Source: Gaetbulibacter_A aestuarii
GTDB lineage: Bacteria; Bacteroidota; Bacteroidia; Flavobacteriales; Flavobacteriaceae
Direction of reading: 5' to 3'
NCBI RefSeq assembly: GCF_039537665.1
Contig: NZ_BAABAY010000002.1
Location: 310,001 to 374,000 of the forward strand
DNA length: 64,000 nt
Shown: piece after piece, positions 23,938 to 32,773 of the stretch
Layout: each line of letters opens with the position of its first letter
Numbering within the stretch: position 1 is the first letter of the stretch
Notes under the pieces: generated by a model
Database searches by the model: none
What the model was told of the DNA's origin: nothing
Seen by the model: the letters and a program-made list of their open reading frames with translations, nothing else
Translations under genes and position numbers: made by a program

Positions 23938-25890
23938 ATGAGTGTTAGGTTATTCTTTGTATTAATTTTTAGTGTTTTCTTTTTTAGTGCCACGGCGCAG
24001 GTTTCAAATGAAGCTATTCTTTTCACCATCGATTCCACACCCGTTAAGGCGTCAGAATTTATTAGATTGTACAATAAGAATTTGAATCTGGTTCAGGATG
24101 AATCGGAAAAAGAGGTCGAAAATTACCTGCAGCGATTTATCGATTATAAACTGAAACTTCAGGAAGCAAAAACAGAGGGTCTTGATAAAAAGACAAGTTA
24201 TTTAAGGGAATTACGAACCTATACTGAACAATTAGCAAAAAATTACATCACGGATTCTAAAGTAACCGATGCTCTTGTGAAAGAAGCTTACGATCGGGTC
24301 TCTCAGGAAGTTAATGTGGATCATATTTTGGTCCGTCTCGCAGAAGACGCCAGTCCACAGGATACCTTGGCCGCTTACAATAAAATAATGGACATCCGTG
24401 ACCGTACGCTCAAAGAAGGTTTTGATAAGGTACGCAAAGAAGTTCATAATGGAAAGACTATTTATGGTGAAGCCTTAGGATATTTTTCAGGCTTTAAAAT
24501 GGTGTATCCTTTTGAAACGGTTGCCTATAATACGCCCGTGGGCAATATTTCTCAACCGTTCAGAACACAATTCGGTTACCATATTTTAAAGGTTCTGGAT
24601 AAACGTCCGGCTCGTGGTAAAGTAACCGTGGCCCACATTATGCTGCTTACGAAAGATAACGATTCAGTTTCGGCTGTTCAGGAATTGAAGATCAATGATA
24701 TCTATAAAAAACTTACAAATGGAGCGTCGTTTGATGCATTGGCCAAACAATATTCCGAAGATAAAAATACGGCTGCTAATGGCGGAAAGCTAGCAGAATT
24801 CACAAGCGGACAACTTAGCGTTCCTAAATTTGAAGATGCTGCCTTCGCACTTAAAAATCCGGGGGATATTTCCGAACCTGTAAAATCAAAATTCGGTTGG
24901 CATATTATTAAATTAATTCGAAAAGAGCCTGTAGAACCTTTTGAGAGTATGAAACCGGAACTCGTGGAAAAGATCAAACGTGATAGTCGTTCCAAGTTAA
25001 TTGATGATGCCTTATACGCCAAACTTCGAAAGCAATACGATGTGGATAATAACCCTGTTGCCGTTCAATATTTTTCGAAATTGATAAAACCTTCAAACAG
25101 TAAAAAGGTTGTGTTGCCGGACAATTATATTAAGGTAAAACCCTTATTCACTCTGGGAGACAGAACCTATACCTACCGTGATTTTGGTATGTATTTGGAA
25201 ACCTATGCTCTGATTCCGGAGAATACGCAAGATGCAACGCCTTTTATTCAGGAATTTTATGATAAATTTTTAAACACTAAATTAGTAGCTTATCATAAGT
25301 CAAATTTAGAACATATTAATCCGGAGTATGCTGCTATTCTGCAGGAGTACAGAGATGGATTATTATTATTCGATTTGATGGATAAAAAAATATGGAATCT
25401 ATCAAGTTCTGATTCTACTGAAATGAAGGCTTATTATGAAAAGCATTTGGACAAGTACAGAACGCCTGAACAGATCGATGCCACAATGGCCCAATCTACA
25501 AACACAACGGTATTGAAAAAGGTGGTGCGATTATGGAAATCCGGGATGGATTTGGAACACGTGAAAGCCTTAACCAGTAACCCAAATACACCGGATGTTA
25601 TATTTAAAACTGGTCTGTTCTCTAAAGATGATCCAATATTTCCCGAAAACTTAAAAATGAATCCAGGTATATCTAAGATATTTAAGAAAGACGAATCATT
25701 TTTTATTTTTAAAATAAATGAAGTAAAACCGGAGACTCAAAAGCCATTTGATGAAGTTCGAGGTTTAGTTCAAAGTGATTTTCAGGCAGTGAAAGAAAAG
25801 GAATGGTTAGAATCCCTCAAGAAAAAATATAAAGTATCTATTAATCAAGACGTTTTACAAGCGGTTAAAACACAATTACAATCACAATAA
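23938..25890 (+). CDS. periplasmic SurA/PpiD-like peptidyl-prolyl isomerase with two parvulin domains
   Basis: This 650-residue exported foldase should help outer-membrane proteins fold. It has a signal peptide (MSVRLFFVLIFSVFFFSATAQ), a helical chaperone region (about 25-120), a first parvulin domain starting at VDHILVRLAEDASPQD (about 122-225), and a second starting at VTVAHIMLLTKDND (about 228-330, with NGGKLAEFTSGQL and FGWHIIKL). A long C-terminal helical part follows. It is the first of three adjacent foldase genes; the next ATG follows its stop codon directly. Confidence 0.9.
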   Translation: MSVRLFFVLIFSVFFFSATAQVSNEAILFTIDSTPVKASEFIRLYNKNLNLVQDESEKEVENYLQRFIDYKLKLQEAKTEGLDKKTSYLRELRTYTEQLAKNYITDSKVTDALVKEAYDRVSQEVNVDHILVRLAEDASPQDTLAAYNKIMDIRDRTLKEGFDKVRKEVHNGKTIYGEALGYFSGFKMVYPFETVAYNTPVGNISQPFRTQFGYHILKVLDKRPARGKVTVAHIMLLTKDNDSVSAVQELKINDIYKKLTNGASFDALAKQYSEDKNTAANGGKLAEFTSGQLSVPKFEDAAFALKNPGDISEPVKSKFGWHIIKLIRKEPVEPFESMKPELVEKIKRDSRSKLIDDALYAKLRKQYDVDNNPVAVQYFSKLIKPSNSKKVVLPDNYIKVKPLFTLGDRTYTYRDFGMYLETYALIPENTQDATPFIQEFYDKFLNTKLVAYHKSNLEHINPEYAAILQEYRDGLLLFDLMDKKIWNLSSSDSTEMKAYYEKHLDKYRTPEQIDATMAQSTNTTVLKKVVRLWKSGMDLEHVKALTSNPNTPDVIFKTGLFSKDDPIFPENLKMNPGISKIFKKDESFFIFKINEVKPETQKPFDEVRGLVQSDFQAVKEKEWLESLKKKYKVSINQDVLQAVKTQLQSQ

Positions 25891-26748
25891 ATGCGTAACA
25901 GTTCTATCATATTTGGATGCTTCATAATACTGCTGGCGCAATCTTGTCAGTTCTTCAAAAAAGATGTCGATAAGGTTCCTATTGCACGCGTTAACGACTC
26001 ATATCTTTATGAAAGCGATATCAAAGAGCTCGTTTCAGATGCCAATTCTAAAGATGACAGTACCCTGCGTGTTCAAAATTTCATTACCAAATGGGCTACA
26101 AAGCAACTGCTTCTAGACGGAGCATTGCTCAATCTGGGTGAAGACAAGCAAGAAGAGTTCAACAAACTTGTGGATCAATATAAAACCGACCTATATACTA
26201 AGGCTTATCTTGAAGCTTTGGTAAAAAAGAATATTGATACTACGATAGCGCCTCAGGCCATGACCGATTATTACGAGAATAACAAGGAAGCCTTCAAACT
26301 TAATGAGCCATTGATAAAGTTTCGCTATGTTCATGTTGATGAAAAGATGAACAATTACAACGACATCGAGAAAATGTTCAAACGGTTTGATAACGAGGAT
26401 AAAAAGACTCTGGATTCACTGTCAATTCAATTCAAATCATATTCTCTAAATGATTCCATTTGGATTAAGGTAAGTCAGGCTATTGAAAAAATTCCAGCGA
26501 TCACGGCTGAAAATAAAGATCAACTGTTAAAAAAATCTAATTTTATACAACTCAAAGATTCATTAGGAGTATATTTGATGCAAATTAACGATGTTTTATT
26601 AAGGAACGATACTGCGCCGCTGGAATACGTGAAGCCTACCATCAGGCAAATCGTTATCAACAAACGAAAACTTGAATTGATAAAACAATTAGAAAAGGAT
26701 ATTACAAAGGATGCAATTAAAAACAAACAATTTGAAATTTATAACTAA
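25891..26748 (+). CDS. foldase-like lipoprotein (degenerate peptidyl-prolyl isomerase relative)
   Basis: This 285-residue predicted lipoprotein has the lipobox L-A-Q-S-C (cysteine near 19). It shares the SurA-like N-terminal helical chaperone layout (VARVNDSYLYESDIKELV). The middle region begins like a parvulin (IKFRYVHVDEKM, about 142), but the GG and FGYH motifs of active parvulins are missing. It is therefore probably a chaperone without isomerase activity. It begins immediately after the upstream stop and its end overlaps the next gene by 38 bases, so the three foldases are probably co-translated. Confidence 0.75.
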   Translation: MRNSSIIFGCFIILLAQSCQFFKKDVDKVPIARVNDSYLYESDIKELVSDANSKDDSTLRVQNFITKWATKQLLLDGALLNLGEDKQEEFNKLVDQYKTDLYTKAYLEALVKKNIDTTIAPQAMTDYYENNKEAFKLNEPLIKFRYVHVDEKMNNYNDIEKMFKRFDNEDKKTLDSLSIQFKSYSLNDSIWIKVSQAIEKIPAITAENKDQLLKKSNFIQLKDSLGVYLMQINDVLLRNDTAPLEYVKPTIRQIVINKRKLELIKQLEKDITKDAIKNKQFEIYN

Positions 26749-28183
26749 TCTTAAATATTTAACCTTCCTAGGTTTATTGCTGGTAAATGTACATTTAAGC
26801 GTTGCTCAGGAAATTATTGAAGATGAGCCAACGCCTTCTGATAGTACGGTAGTGGAGACCACTAAAATGAAGGATTCTACAGCTGCTTATCAAGCAAGAA
26901 AAGTGGATGGTGTGGCTGCTGTGGTTGGTGATTATATTGTACTTGATTCCGATGTTAATCGAGCGTTCCGTCAGTTAGAAGCTCAAGGTGTGAATACCAA
27001 AGAAATTACCCGTTGTCAGCTGTTTGGTAAATTGCTCGAAGATAAGCTGTATGCGCACCAGGCCGTTCAGGATAGTATTGTAGTCTCGGATGCGGAGATA
27101 CGCAGTAAAGTGGATTATCAAATTGAGCAATTCTTGCAGCAAGTAGACGGTTCTATGGAGCGATTACTAAAGCTTTACGGAAAAGAAGACGAGAAGTCAC
27201 TGCGTGATGAAATGTTTGAAATTAATAAAAGCAATGAACTTTCTGCGAAAGAGCAGGAAAATATTATTAAAGATCTAGAAATTACACCGGAAGAAGTTCG
27301 TATATTTTTTAATAAAATCCCGAAAGATCAGCGACCAACGTTTGGTACTGAACTGAAAGTTGCTCAAATTGTAGCCATTCCAAAGATTTCTGAGGAAGAA
27401 AAACAACGCGTCATTAATCGCTTGAAGGAATTTAAAGAAGATATTGTTGAAAATGGTGCCAGTTTCCGTTCTAAAGCAGTGTTGTATTCTGAAGACCCGG
27501 GTTCTGCAAGTCGTGGTGGACGTTATACCTTGAACAAAAAACAACCTCGAATGGCGAAAGAATTCCGTCAGGTGGCGTTTTCAATGCAGGAAGGAGAGGT
27601 CTCCGATCCATTTGAAACTGAATTTGGATACCATATTCTGAAGGTTGATAAAATTCGTGGTCAGGAATACGATGTGAGTCATATATTATTGATTCCAAAA
27701 CCATCTCAAAAAGAGATCGATGAAGCCCGAGAACGTCTGGAAAAAATAAGAAAGCGTATTGTTGATGGCGATATTTCATTTGCTGACGCAGCGAGAGAGG
27801 CTAGTGACGAAAAAGAAACGCGCGCGGATGGCGGTCAGTTGATCAACCCGCAAACGCAGGATTACAATTTCGAACTAACCCGAATGGATACAGAGTTGTA
27901 TACGCAAATTCAAAATTTGAAAGATGGTGAAGTTAGTCAGATCTTTACGGAGCAGGATCGTACCGGAAAACCAAAATTCAAAATTTTAATGGTTACCGGA
28001 AGAATTGATGAGCATAAAGCCGATTTTGCTCGGGATTATCTCAAGATTAAAGATCTGGCGCTCGAGGAAAAGAAATTGAAGACCATCGAGGAGTGGCAAA
28101 AGGAAAAAATTAATGATACTTACATAAAAATTAACGGTGATTATCGTAATTGCGAATTCTCAAGCAACTGGTTAAAAAAATAA
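26711..28183 (+). CDS. SurA-like periplasmic peptidyl-prolyl isomerase
   Basis: This 490-residue foldase has a signal peptide (about 1-32, ending in SVAQ), a SurA N-domain starting at VDGVAAVVGDYIVLDSDV (about 57), and two parvulin domains. The first, about 205-310, has ELKVAQIVAIPKI, SRGGRYTLNKKQ and FGYHILKVDKI. The second, about 315-420, has YDVSHILLIPKPS and RADGGQLINP. In SurA fashion it should escort outer-membrane proteins through the periplasm. It overlaps the preceding gene by 38 bases and moxR begins two bases after its stop. Confidence 0.9.
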   Translation: MQLKTNNLKFITNLKYLTFLGLLLVNVHLSVAQEIIEDEPTPSDSTVVETTKMKDSTAAYQARKVDGVAAVVGDYIVLDSDVNRAFRQLEAQGVNTKEITRCQLFGKLLEDKLYAHQAVQDSIVVSDAEIRSKVDYQIEQFLQQVDGSMERLLKLYGKEDEKSLRDEMFEINKSNELSAKEQENIIKDLEITPEEVRIFFNKIPKDQRPTFGTELKVAQIVAIPKISEEEKQRVINRLKEFKEDIVENGASFRSKAVLYSEDPGSASRGGRYTLNKKQPRMAKEFRQVAFSMQEGEVSDPFETEFGYHILKVDKIRGQEYDVSHILLIPKPSQKEIDEARERLEKIRKRIVDGDISFADAAREASDEKETRADGGQLINPQTQDYNFELTRMDTELYTQIQNLKDGEVSQIFTEQDRTGKPKFKILMVTGRIDEHKADFARDYLKIKDLALEEKKLKTIEEWQKEKINDTYIKINGDYRNCEFSSNWLKK

Positions 28184-28185
28184 GT

Positions 28186-29139
28186 ATGTCGGACGTTGCA
28201 GCCATTAAACAACTGGTTAAACAATACCAGGATCTAAAAAATGAAATTGCGAAAGTAATTATTGGACAGGATGATGTTGTAAACCAGATCCTGATCTCAA
28301 TTTTTTCCGGTGGACATTCCTTATTAATAGGTGTTCCCGGTTTGGCTAAAACGTTAATGGTGAATACGATCGCCCAGGCTTTAGGACTCGATTTTAAGCG
28401 TATTCAGTTTACACCCGACCTTATGCCCAGTGATATTTTGGGAAGTGAAGTTCTGGATGAAAATCGCCATTTTAAATTCATAAAAGGGCCCGTTTTCGCC
28501 AATATTATTTTGGCGGATGAGATCAACAGAACACCGCCAAAAACACAAGCTGCCTTGCTGGAGGCTATGCAGGAACGCGCTGTTACGGTTGCAGGACATC
28601 ACTACAAATTAAATTTGCCTTATTTTGTGCTTGCCACTCAAAACCCCATTGAGCAGGAGGGAACGTATCCTTTGCCGGAAGCACAATTAGACCGATTCAT
28701 GTTTGCTATAAATTTGGATTATCCTTCCTTTAAAGAAGAAGTTCAGGTTGTAAAAGCTACAACCAATGATGTGCAGGCAACCATCAATCCGCTGTTCACT
28801 GCACAACAGATCATCGATTTCCAACATCTTATCCGCCGTATTCCTGTACCTGATAATGTTGTAGAATACGCCGTTTCCATAGTTGGTAAAACCAGACCGG
28901 AAAGTGAAGCGGCTACAGATTTAGTAAAAACTTATGTGGATTGGGGTGCGGGACCAAGAGCGTCGCAAAACCTGATCTTAGCGGCTAAGACCTATGCGGC
29001 TACGCGAGGTAAATTTTCACCAGATATGGAAGATGTTCAGGCCGTTGCTCCAAGTATTTTACGTCACAGAATTATTAAAAACTACAAAGCTGAAGCTGAA
29101 GGTATTTCCGAAATTCAGATCATTCAAAGTTTATTTTAA
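28186..29139 (+). CDS. MoxR-family AAA+ ATPase
   Basis: MoxR ATPases are chaperone-like AAA+ proteins, usually acting with VWA-domain partners. From the ATG at 28186 the protein is 317 residues: Walker A GVPGLAKTLMV (about 46-56, with alanine in place of glycine before the lysine, as is common in MoxR), Walker B IILADEINRTPPKTQAALLEAMQE, sensor 1 FVLATQNPIEQEGTYPLPEAQLDRF, and a C-terminal lid. The frame could begin at 28150, overlapping the foldase gene, but MSDVAAIKQL is the natural start. No DUF58 or VWA gene follows. Confidence 0.9.
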   Translation: MSDVAAIKQLVKQYQDLKNEIAKVIIGQDDVVNQILISIFSGGHSLLIGVPGLAKTLMVNTIAQALGLDFKRIQFTPDLMPSDILGSEVLDENRHFKFIKGPVFANIILADEINRTPPKTQAALLEAMQERAVTVAGHHYKLNLPYFVLATQNPIEQEGTYPLPEAQLDRFMFAINLDYPSFKEEVQVVKATTNDVQATINPLFTAQQIIDFQHLIRRIPVPDNVVEYAVSIVGKTRPESEAATDLVKTYVDWGAGPRASQNLILAAKTYAATRGKFSPDMEDVQAVAPSILRHRIIKNYKAEAEGISEIQIIQSLF

Positions 29140-29163
29140 AAGCCCAAACCCCCGGCTTTTTTA
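29138..29163 (+). terminator. terminator after moxR
   Basis: AAAAGCC/GGCTTTT (7 bp, 9-base loop) followed by more T; the left arm overlaps the moxR stop codon. Confidence 0.75.
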
Positions 29164-29267
29164 TCTCTTTTTCCGAAGGTATATTTATGACCAATAACGC
29201 CATAATTAAATAATATCTTTTCATCGGATAATATTGGTATAATTTTCACATCTTTATATATATTTCG

Positions 29268-29275
29268 TAATTTTG
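29268..29275 (+). promoter_or_regulatory. putative -7 box of the aconitase gene
   Basis: TAATTTTG matches TAnnTTTG and lies 34 bases before the ATG at 29310. No -33 box is clear. Confidence 0.4.
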
Positions 29276-29309
29276 CGAAACCTTAGAATAACCTTTAAAA
29301 TCAAACTAT

Positions 29310-31577
29310 ATGGCATTTGATATCGACATGATAAAAGATGTTTATTCCAAAATGGCAGAGCGTGTAGATAAGGCTCGAGACATTGTGGGAAAACCTCTTA
29401 CACTTTCAGAAAAAATATTATACTCACATTTATGGGATGGTAATCCCGATAAAGCTTTTGTCCGCGGAAAAGATTATGTAGAATTTGCTCCAGACCGCAT
29501 TGCGTGTCAGGATGCTACCGCACAAATGGCTTTGTTACAATTTATGCAGGCAGGAAAACCTAAAGTTGCTGTTCCAACAACAGTGCACTGTGATCACTTG
29601 ATCCAGGCTAAAGATGGTGCTGCGAACGATTTAAGACATGCTAATGATGTGAGTAGTGAAGTATTCGATTTTCTGGAGTCGGTTTCAAATAAATATGGAA
29701 TTGGTTTCTGGAAACCAGGAGCCGGAATTATTCACCAGGTAGTTTTAGAGAATTATGCTTTTCCGGGAGGAATGATGATCGGTACTGATTCGCATACCGT
29801 AAACGCCGGTGGATTAGGTATGGTTGCAATTGGTGTTGGCGGTGCTGATGCTGTAGATGTCATGGCCGGAATGGCGTGGGAATTAAAATTTCCAAAATTG
29901 ATCGGAGTAAGATTAACCGGTAAATTATCAGGTTGGACAGCTCCTAAAGACGTGATTCTAAAAGTAGCTGAGATTCTTACCGTAAAAGGGGGTACAGGAG
30001 CCATTGTAGAATATTTTGGTCCTGGTGCAAAATCAATGTCCTGCACAGGAAAAGGTACGATTTGTAACATGGGTGCTGAAATTGGTGCAACCACATCTAC
30101 GTTTGGTTATGACGATTCTATGGAGCGTTACTTACGAGCCACCGAAAGAGAAGAAGTAGCTGATGCTGCTAATGAAATCAGATCGTACTTAACAGCAGAT
30201 GATGAGGTTTATGCCAACCCCGAAGATTATTTCGATCAGGTGATTGATATTAATCTTTCTGAATTAAAACCAATGCTTAACGGACCTTTTACTCCTGATT
30301 TATCTACAGAAGTTGGTTCTGATATGACTGAAAAAGCAAAGAAAAATGATTGGCCGGTGAAGGTAGAGTGGGGCTTGATAGGTTCTTGTACCAACTCATC
30401 TTATGAAGATTTATCCCGTGCTGCATCAATCGCGCAACAAGCTCTGGATAAAAATTTAAAAACAAAATCTGAATTTGGTATTAACCCGGGTTCTGAAAAA
30501 GTACGTTATACAACGGAGCGTGATGGTATATTAGAAGTTTTTGAAAAACTGGATGCCAAGATATTTACGAATGCTTGCGGACCATGTATTGGTCAGTGGG
30601 CACGTTATAGTGATCCTAAGAACGCTCCTAAGAATAGTATTGTACACTCATTTAACCGAAACTTTGCGAAACGTGCCGATGGAAACCCGAACACGCATGC
30701 TTTTGTAGCCTCTCCTGAAATTGTTGCTGCCATTGCTATTGCCGGTCGTTTGGATTTTAATCCGATGACGGATAAATTGATTAATGAAGATGGCCAGGAA
30801 GTGATGCTTGAGGAACCAACAGGATGGGAATTACCTCCAAAAGGTTTCGAGGTTAAGGATAATGGATACATCGAACCAAGAGAAGATGGAAGTAGTGTTG
30901 AAGTGAAGGTAGCAAACAACTCCGAGCGTTTACAATTATTAACACCTTTTGAACCTATTGGGGATCATATTGAAGGTGCTAAATTATTGATTAAAGCCTT
31001 TGGAAAATGTACAACAGATCACATTTCAATGGCTGGTCCGTGGTTACGTTTCAGAGGTCATCTAGATAATATTTCCAATAACACCTTGATTGGTGCTGTG
31101 AATGCCTTCAATAAAAAGACCAATTTTGTAAAAAATCAACTTACTGGAGAATATGGTGGTGTTCCGGATGTTCAAAGAGAATATAAGAAAGCCGGTATCA
31201 AAACAGTAGTCGTTGGTGATCATAATTATGGTGAAGGGTCTTCACGCGAGCACGCAGCTATGCAACCAAGACATCTTGGTGTTGCAGCGGTGATCGTAAA
31301 ATCGTTCGCGCGTATTCACGAAACGAACCTTAAGAAACAAGGTATGTTAGCCTTGACCTTTAAGAATGAAAATGATTATGATCTGATTCAGGAAGATGAT
31401 ACGTTCAACTTTTTAGATTTGAATAAGTTCGCTCCTGATACACCGTTAACTATTGAAGTGGTTCATAGTAATGGTTCTAAAGATGAAATTAAAGTAGAAC
31501 ACACCTACAATGATGCTCAAATCAAATGGTACAAAGAGGGTTCTGCTTTGAACTTAATCAAAAAACAAAACGCGTAA
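29310..31577 (+). CDS. aconitate hydratase (mitochondrial-type)
   Basis: Aconitase interconverts citrate and isocitrate in the TCA cycle using a [4Fe-4S] cluster. The 755-residue length and sequence (VDKARDIVGKPLTLSEKILYSHLWDG; GTDSHTVNAGGLG) match the mitochondrial-type enzymes usual in Bacteroidota rather than AcnA or AcnB. Cluster cysteines are in IGSCTNSSYED and in NACGPCIGQW. The C-terminal swivel domain carries DHNYGEGSSREHAA. It is a single gene with its own promoter and terminator. Confidence 0.95.
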   Translation: MAFDIDMIKDVYSKMAERVDKARDIVGKPLTLSEKILYSHLWDGNPDKAFVRGKDYVEFAPDRIACQDATAQMALLQFMQAGKPKVAVPTTVHCDHLIQAKDGAANDLRHANDVSSEVFDFLESVSNKYGIGFWKPGAGIIHQVVLENYAFPGGMMIGTDSHTVNAGGLGMVAIGVGGADAVDVMAGMAWELKFPKLIGVRLTGKLSGWTAPKDVILKVAEILTVKGGTGAIVEYFGPGAKSMSCTGKGTICNMGAEIGATTSTFGYDDSMERYLRATEREEVADAANEIRSYLTADDEVYANPEDYFDQVIDINLSELKPMLNGPFTPDLSTEVGSDMTEKAKKNDWPVKVEWGLIGSCTNSSYEDLSRAASIAQQALDKNLKTKSEFGINPGSEKVRYTTERDGILEVFEKLDAKIFTNACGPCIGQWARYSDPKNAPKNSIVHSFNRNFAKRADGNPNTHAFVASPEIVAAIAIAGRLDFNPMTDKLINEDGQEVMLEEPTGWELPPKGFEVKDNGYIEPREDGSSVEVKVANNSERLQLLTPFEPIGDHIEGAKLLIKAFGKCTTDHISMAGPWLRFRGHLDNISNNTLIGAVNAFNKKTNFVKNQLTGEYGGVPDVQREYKKAGIKTVVVGDHNYGEGSSREHAAMQPRHLGVAAVIVKSFARIHETNLKKQGMLALTFKNENDYDLIQEDDTFNFLDLNKFAPDTPLTIEVVHSNGSKDEIKVEHTYNDAQIKWYKEGSALNLIKKQNA

Positions 31578-31601
31578 TTAATTACGAAACTTGAATATCG
31601 A

Positions 31602-31629
31602 AAAATCCAGCGCCTTTGCTGGATTTTTT
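31602..31629 (+). terminator. terminator after the aconitase gene
   Basis: Ten base pairs AAAATCCAGC/GCTGGATTTT around a 6-base loop, with six T at the end. Confidence 0.9.
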
Positions 31630-31662
31630 GTTTCAGTATAATTTATTTAAATCCTAATAATT

Positions 31663-31680
31663 GTATTTTTATAAAAATAC
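31663..31680. repeat. 18-bp perfect palindrome just upstream of mazG
   Basis: GTATTTTTA/TAAAAATAC is fully self-complementary and ends six bases before the mazG ATG. It includes TATTTTTA, one base off the -7 consensus, so it could be a promoter-overlapping operator or chance AT-rich symmetry. Confidence 0.3.
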
Positions 31681-31686
31681 CTCAAA

Positions 31687-32460
31687 ATGAATTCCAGACA
31701 AGATCAATTAAAAGCCTTCGACCGATTATTAACCATTATGGATGAGCTACGTGCCCAATGTCCCTGGGATAAAAAGCAAACCATGGAAACCTTAAGGCAT
31801 TTAACCATTGAAGAAACCTATGAGCTAGGTGATGCTATTTTGGATCATGATTTGGAAGAGGTTAAAAAGGAATTAGGTGATGTTTTGTTGCATATTGTAT
31901 TCTATGCAAAAATTGGAAGTGAAACGAAAGATTTTGATATCGCAGATGTATGCCATAGTATCTGTAATAAATTGGTTGCGAGACATCCGCATATTTATGG
32001 TGATGTTAAGGTAGAAAATGAGGAAGATGTAAAACGCAACTGGGAAAATTTAAAGTTGAAAGAAGGCAAAAAAAGTGTATTGGAAGGTGTTCCAAGAAGC
32101 CTACCTGCTTTGGTAAAAGCCAATAGAATTCAGGATAAGGTAGCAGGTGTTGGTTTTGATTGGGAGGCGCCTCATCAGGTTTGGGAAAAAGTTCAGGAGG
32201 AGTTACATGAATTTCAAGCGGAGGTAAAAACCAAGAATCAGGATGCTATTGAAAGTGAATTTGGCGATGTCCTTTTCTCCTTAATAAACTACGCACGTTT
32301 TCTGAATATCAATCCGGAAAATGCTTTAGAGCGAACCAACAAAAAATTTTCAAAACGATTCCAATATCTGGAGTCTAAAGCCCAAAGTTTAAACAAACCT
32401 CTTAAGGAAATGACCCTTGCAGAAATGGATGTTTTTTGGGAGGAAGCTAAGAAATTATAG
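31687..32460 (+). CDS. mazG: nucleoside triphosphate pyrophosphohydrolase MazG
   Basis: MazG hydrolyses NTPs to NMP and pyrophosphate and helps clear aberrant nucleotides. The 257 residues contain two MazG helical domains. The first has LTIEETYELGDAI and EVKKELGDVLLHIVFYA (the E-E-x-x-E and E-x-x-D magnesium sites, about 40-75). The second has VQEELHEFQAEV and ESEFGDVLFSLINYAR (about 170-205). Length and layout are standard for the two-domain type. Confidence 0.94.
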   Translation: MNSRQDQLKAFDRLLTIMDELRAQCPWDKKQTMETLRHLTIEETYELGDAILDHDLEEVKKELGDVLLHIVFYAKIGSETKDFDIADVCHSICNKLVARHPHIYGDVKVENEEDVKRNWENLKLKEGKKSVLEGVPRSLPALVKANRIQDKVAGVGFDWEAPHQVWEKVQEELHEFQAEVKTKNQDAIESEFGDVLFSLINYARFLNINPENALERTNKKFSKRFQYLESKAQSLNKPLKEMTLAEMDVFWEEAKKL

Positions 32461-32503
32461 GACTTTTCTTATTAAAAATTGTAATTATCTTAACATCTGT
32501 AAC

Positions 32504-32534
32504 TTGTGAAAAGCGGCTTCATTTCCTATCTTTG
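32504..32534 (+). promoter_or_regulatory. putative promoter of the proline operon
   Basis: TTG at 32504-32506, a 20-base spacer and TATCTTTG at 32527-32534 fit the Bacteroidota consensus. The first long gene starts only at 32774, so the transcript would have a leader of about 235 bases. Confidence 0.6.
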
Positions 32535-32539
32535 CAAAA

Positions 32540-32641
32540 ATGGGAACGAAAATGGGTGTGATCCAAAATCATAGAATCTTCAGCTTTAATTTTTTAGTGT
32601 TTAGAAACCAATCTAAAAAATTTATTCCACCAGCAGTATAA
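32540..32641 (+). CDS. possible 33-codon upstream ORF in the proline operon leader
   Basis: An ATG at 32540 lies about two bases after the predicted transcription start and opens a 33-codon frame ending in F-I-P-P-A-V and TAA. Two consecutive proline codons (CCA CCA) lie just before the stop, in the leader of an operon holding proC, proB and proA. A leader-peptide role in proline-dependent attenuation is possible. There is no homology evidence that it is translated and the frame is short enough to occur by chance. Confidence 0.25.
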   Translation: MGTKMGVIQNHRIFSFNFLVFRNQSKKFIPPAV

Positions 32642-32705
32642 CACTGTTCCTATACCCCTATCTCTCTTAGTGCCTTTAATTTTATTTGAGATTTAAGGAC
32701 TTCCG

Positions 32706-32735
32706 TGATTTCTATTGAAATCAGGAAAATTATTT
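32706..32735 (+). promoter_or_regulatory. hairpin with downstream T tract, possible attenuator
   Basis: TGATTTC (32706-32712) pairs with GAAATCA (32717-32723) over a 4-base loop. A T-rich tract lies about ten bases after the stem, which is weaker than a classical terminator. Its place, between the upstream ORF and the first operon gene, is right for an attenuator. Confidence 0.25.
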
Positions 32736-32773
32736 TTGTAAGAAATTACTTAAAATTTAGACGCCACCAACAC

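Larger units (their letters stand above)
32461..32773 (+). other. 313-bp gap: promoter and leader of the proline operon
   Basis: This is the only gap over 300 bases. It holds a consensus promoter (32504-32534), the possible upstream ORF (32540-32641), a small CAGT/ACTG hairpin across that ORF's stop, and a 7-bp stem TGATTTC/GAAATCA at 32706-32723 with a T-rich tract about ten bases later. I see no tRNA or known riboswitch in it. Confidence 0.5.
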
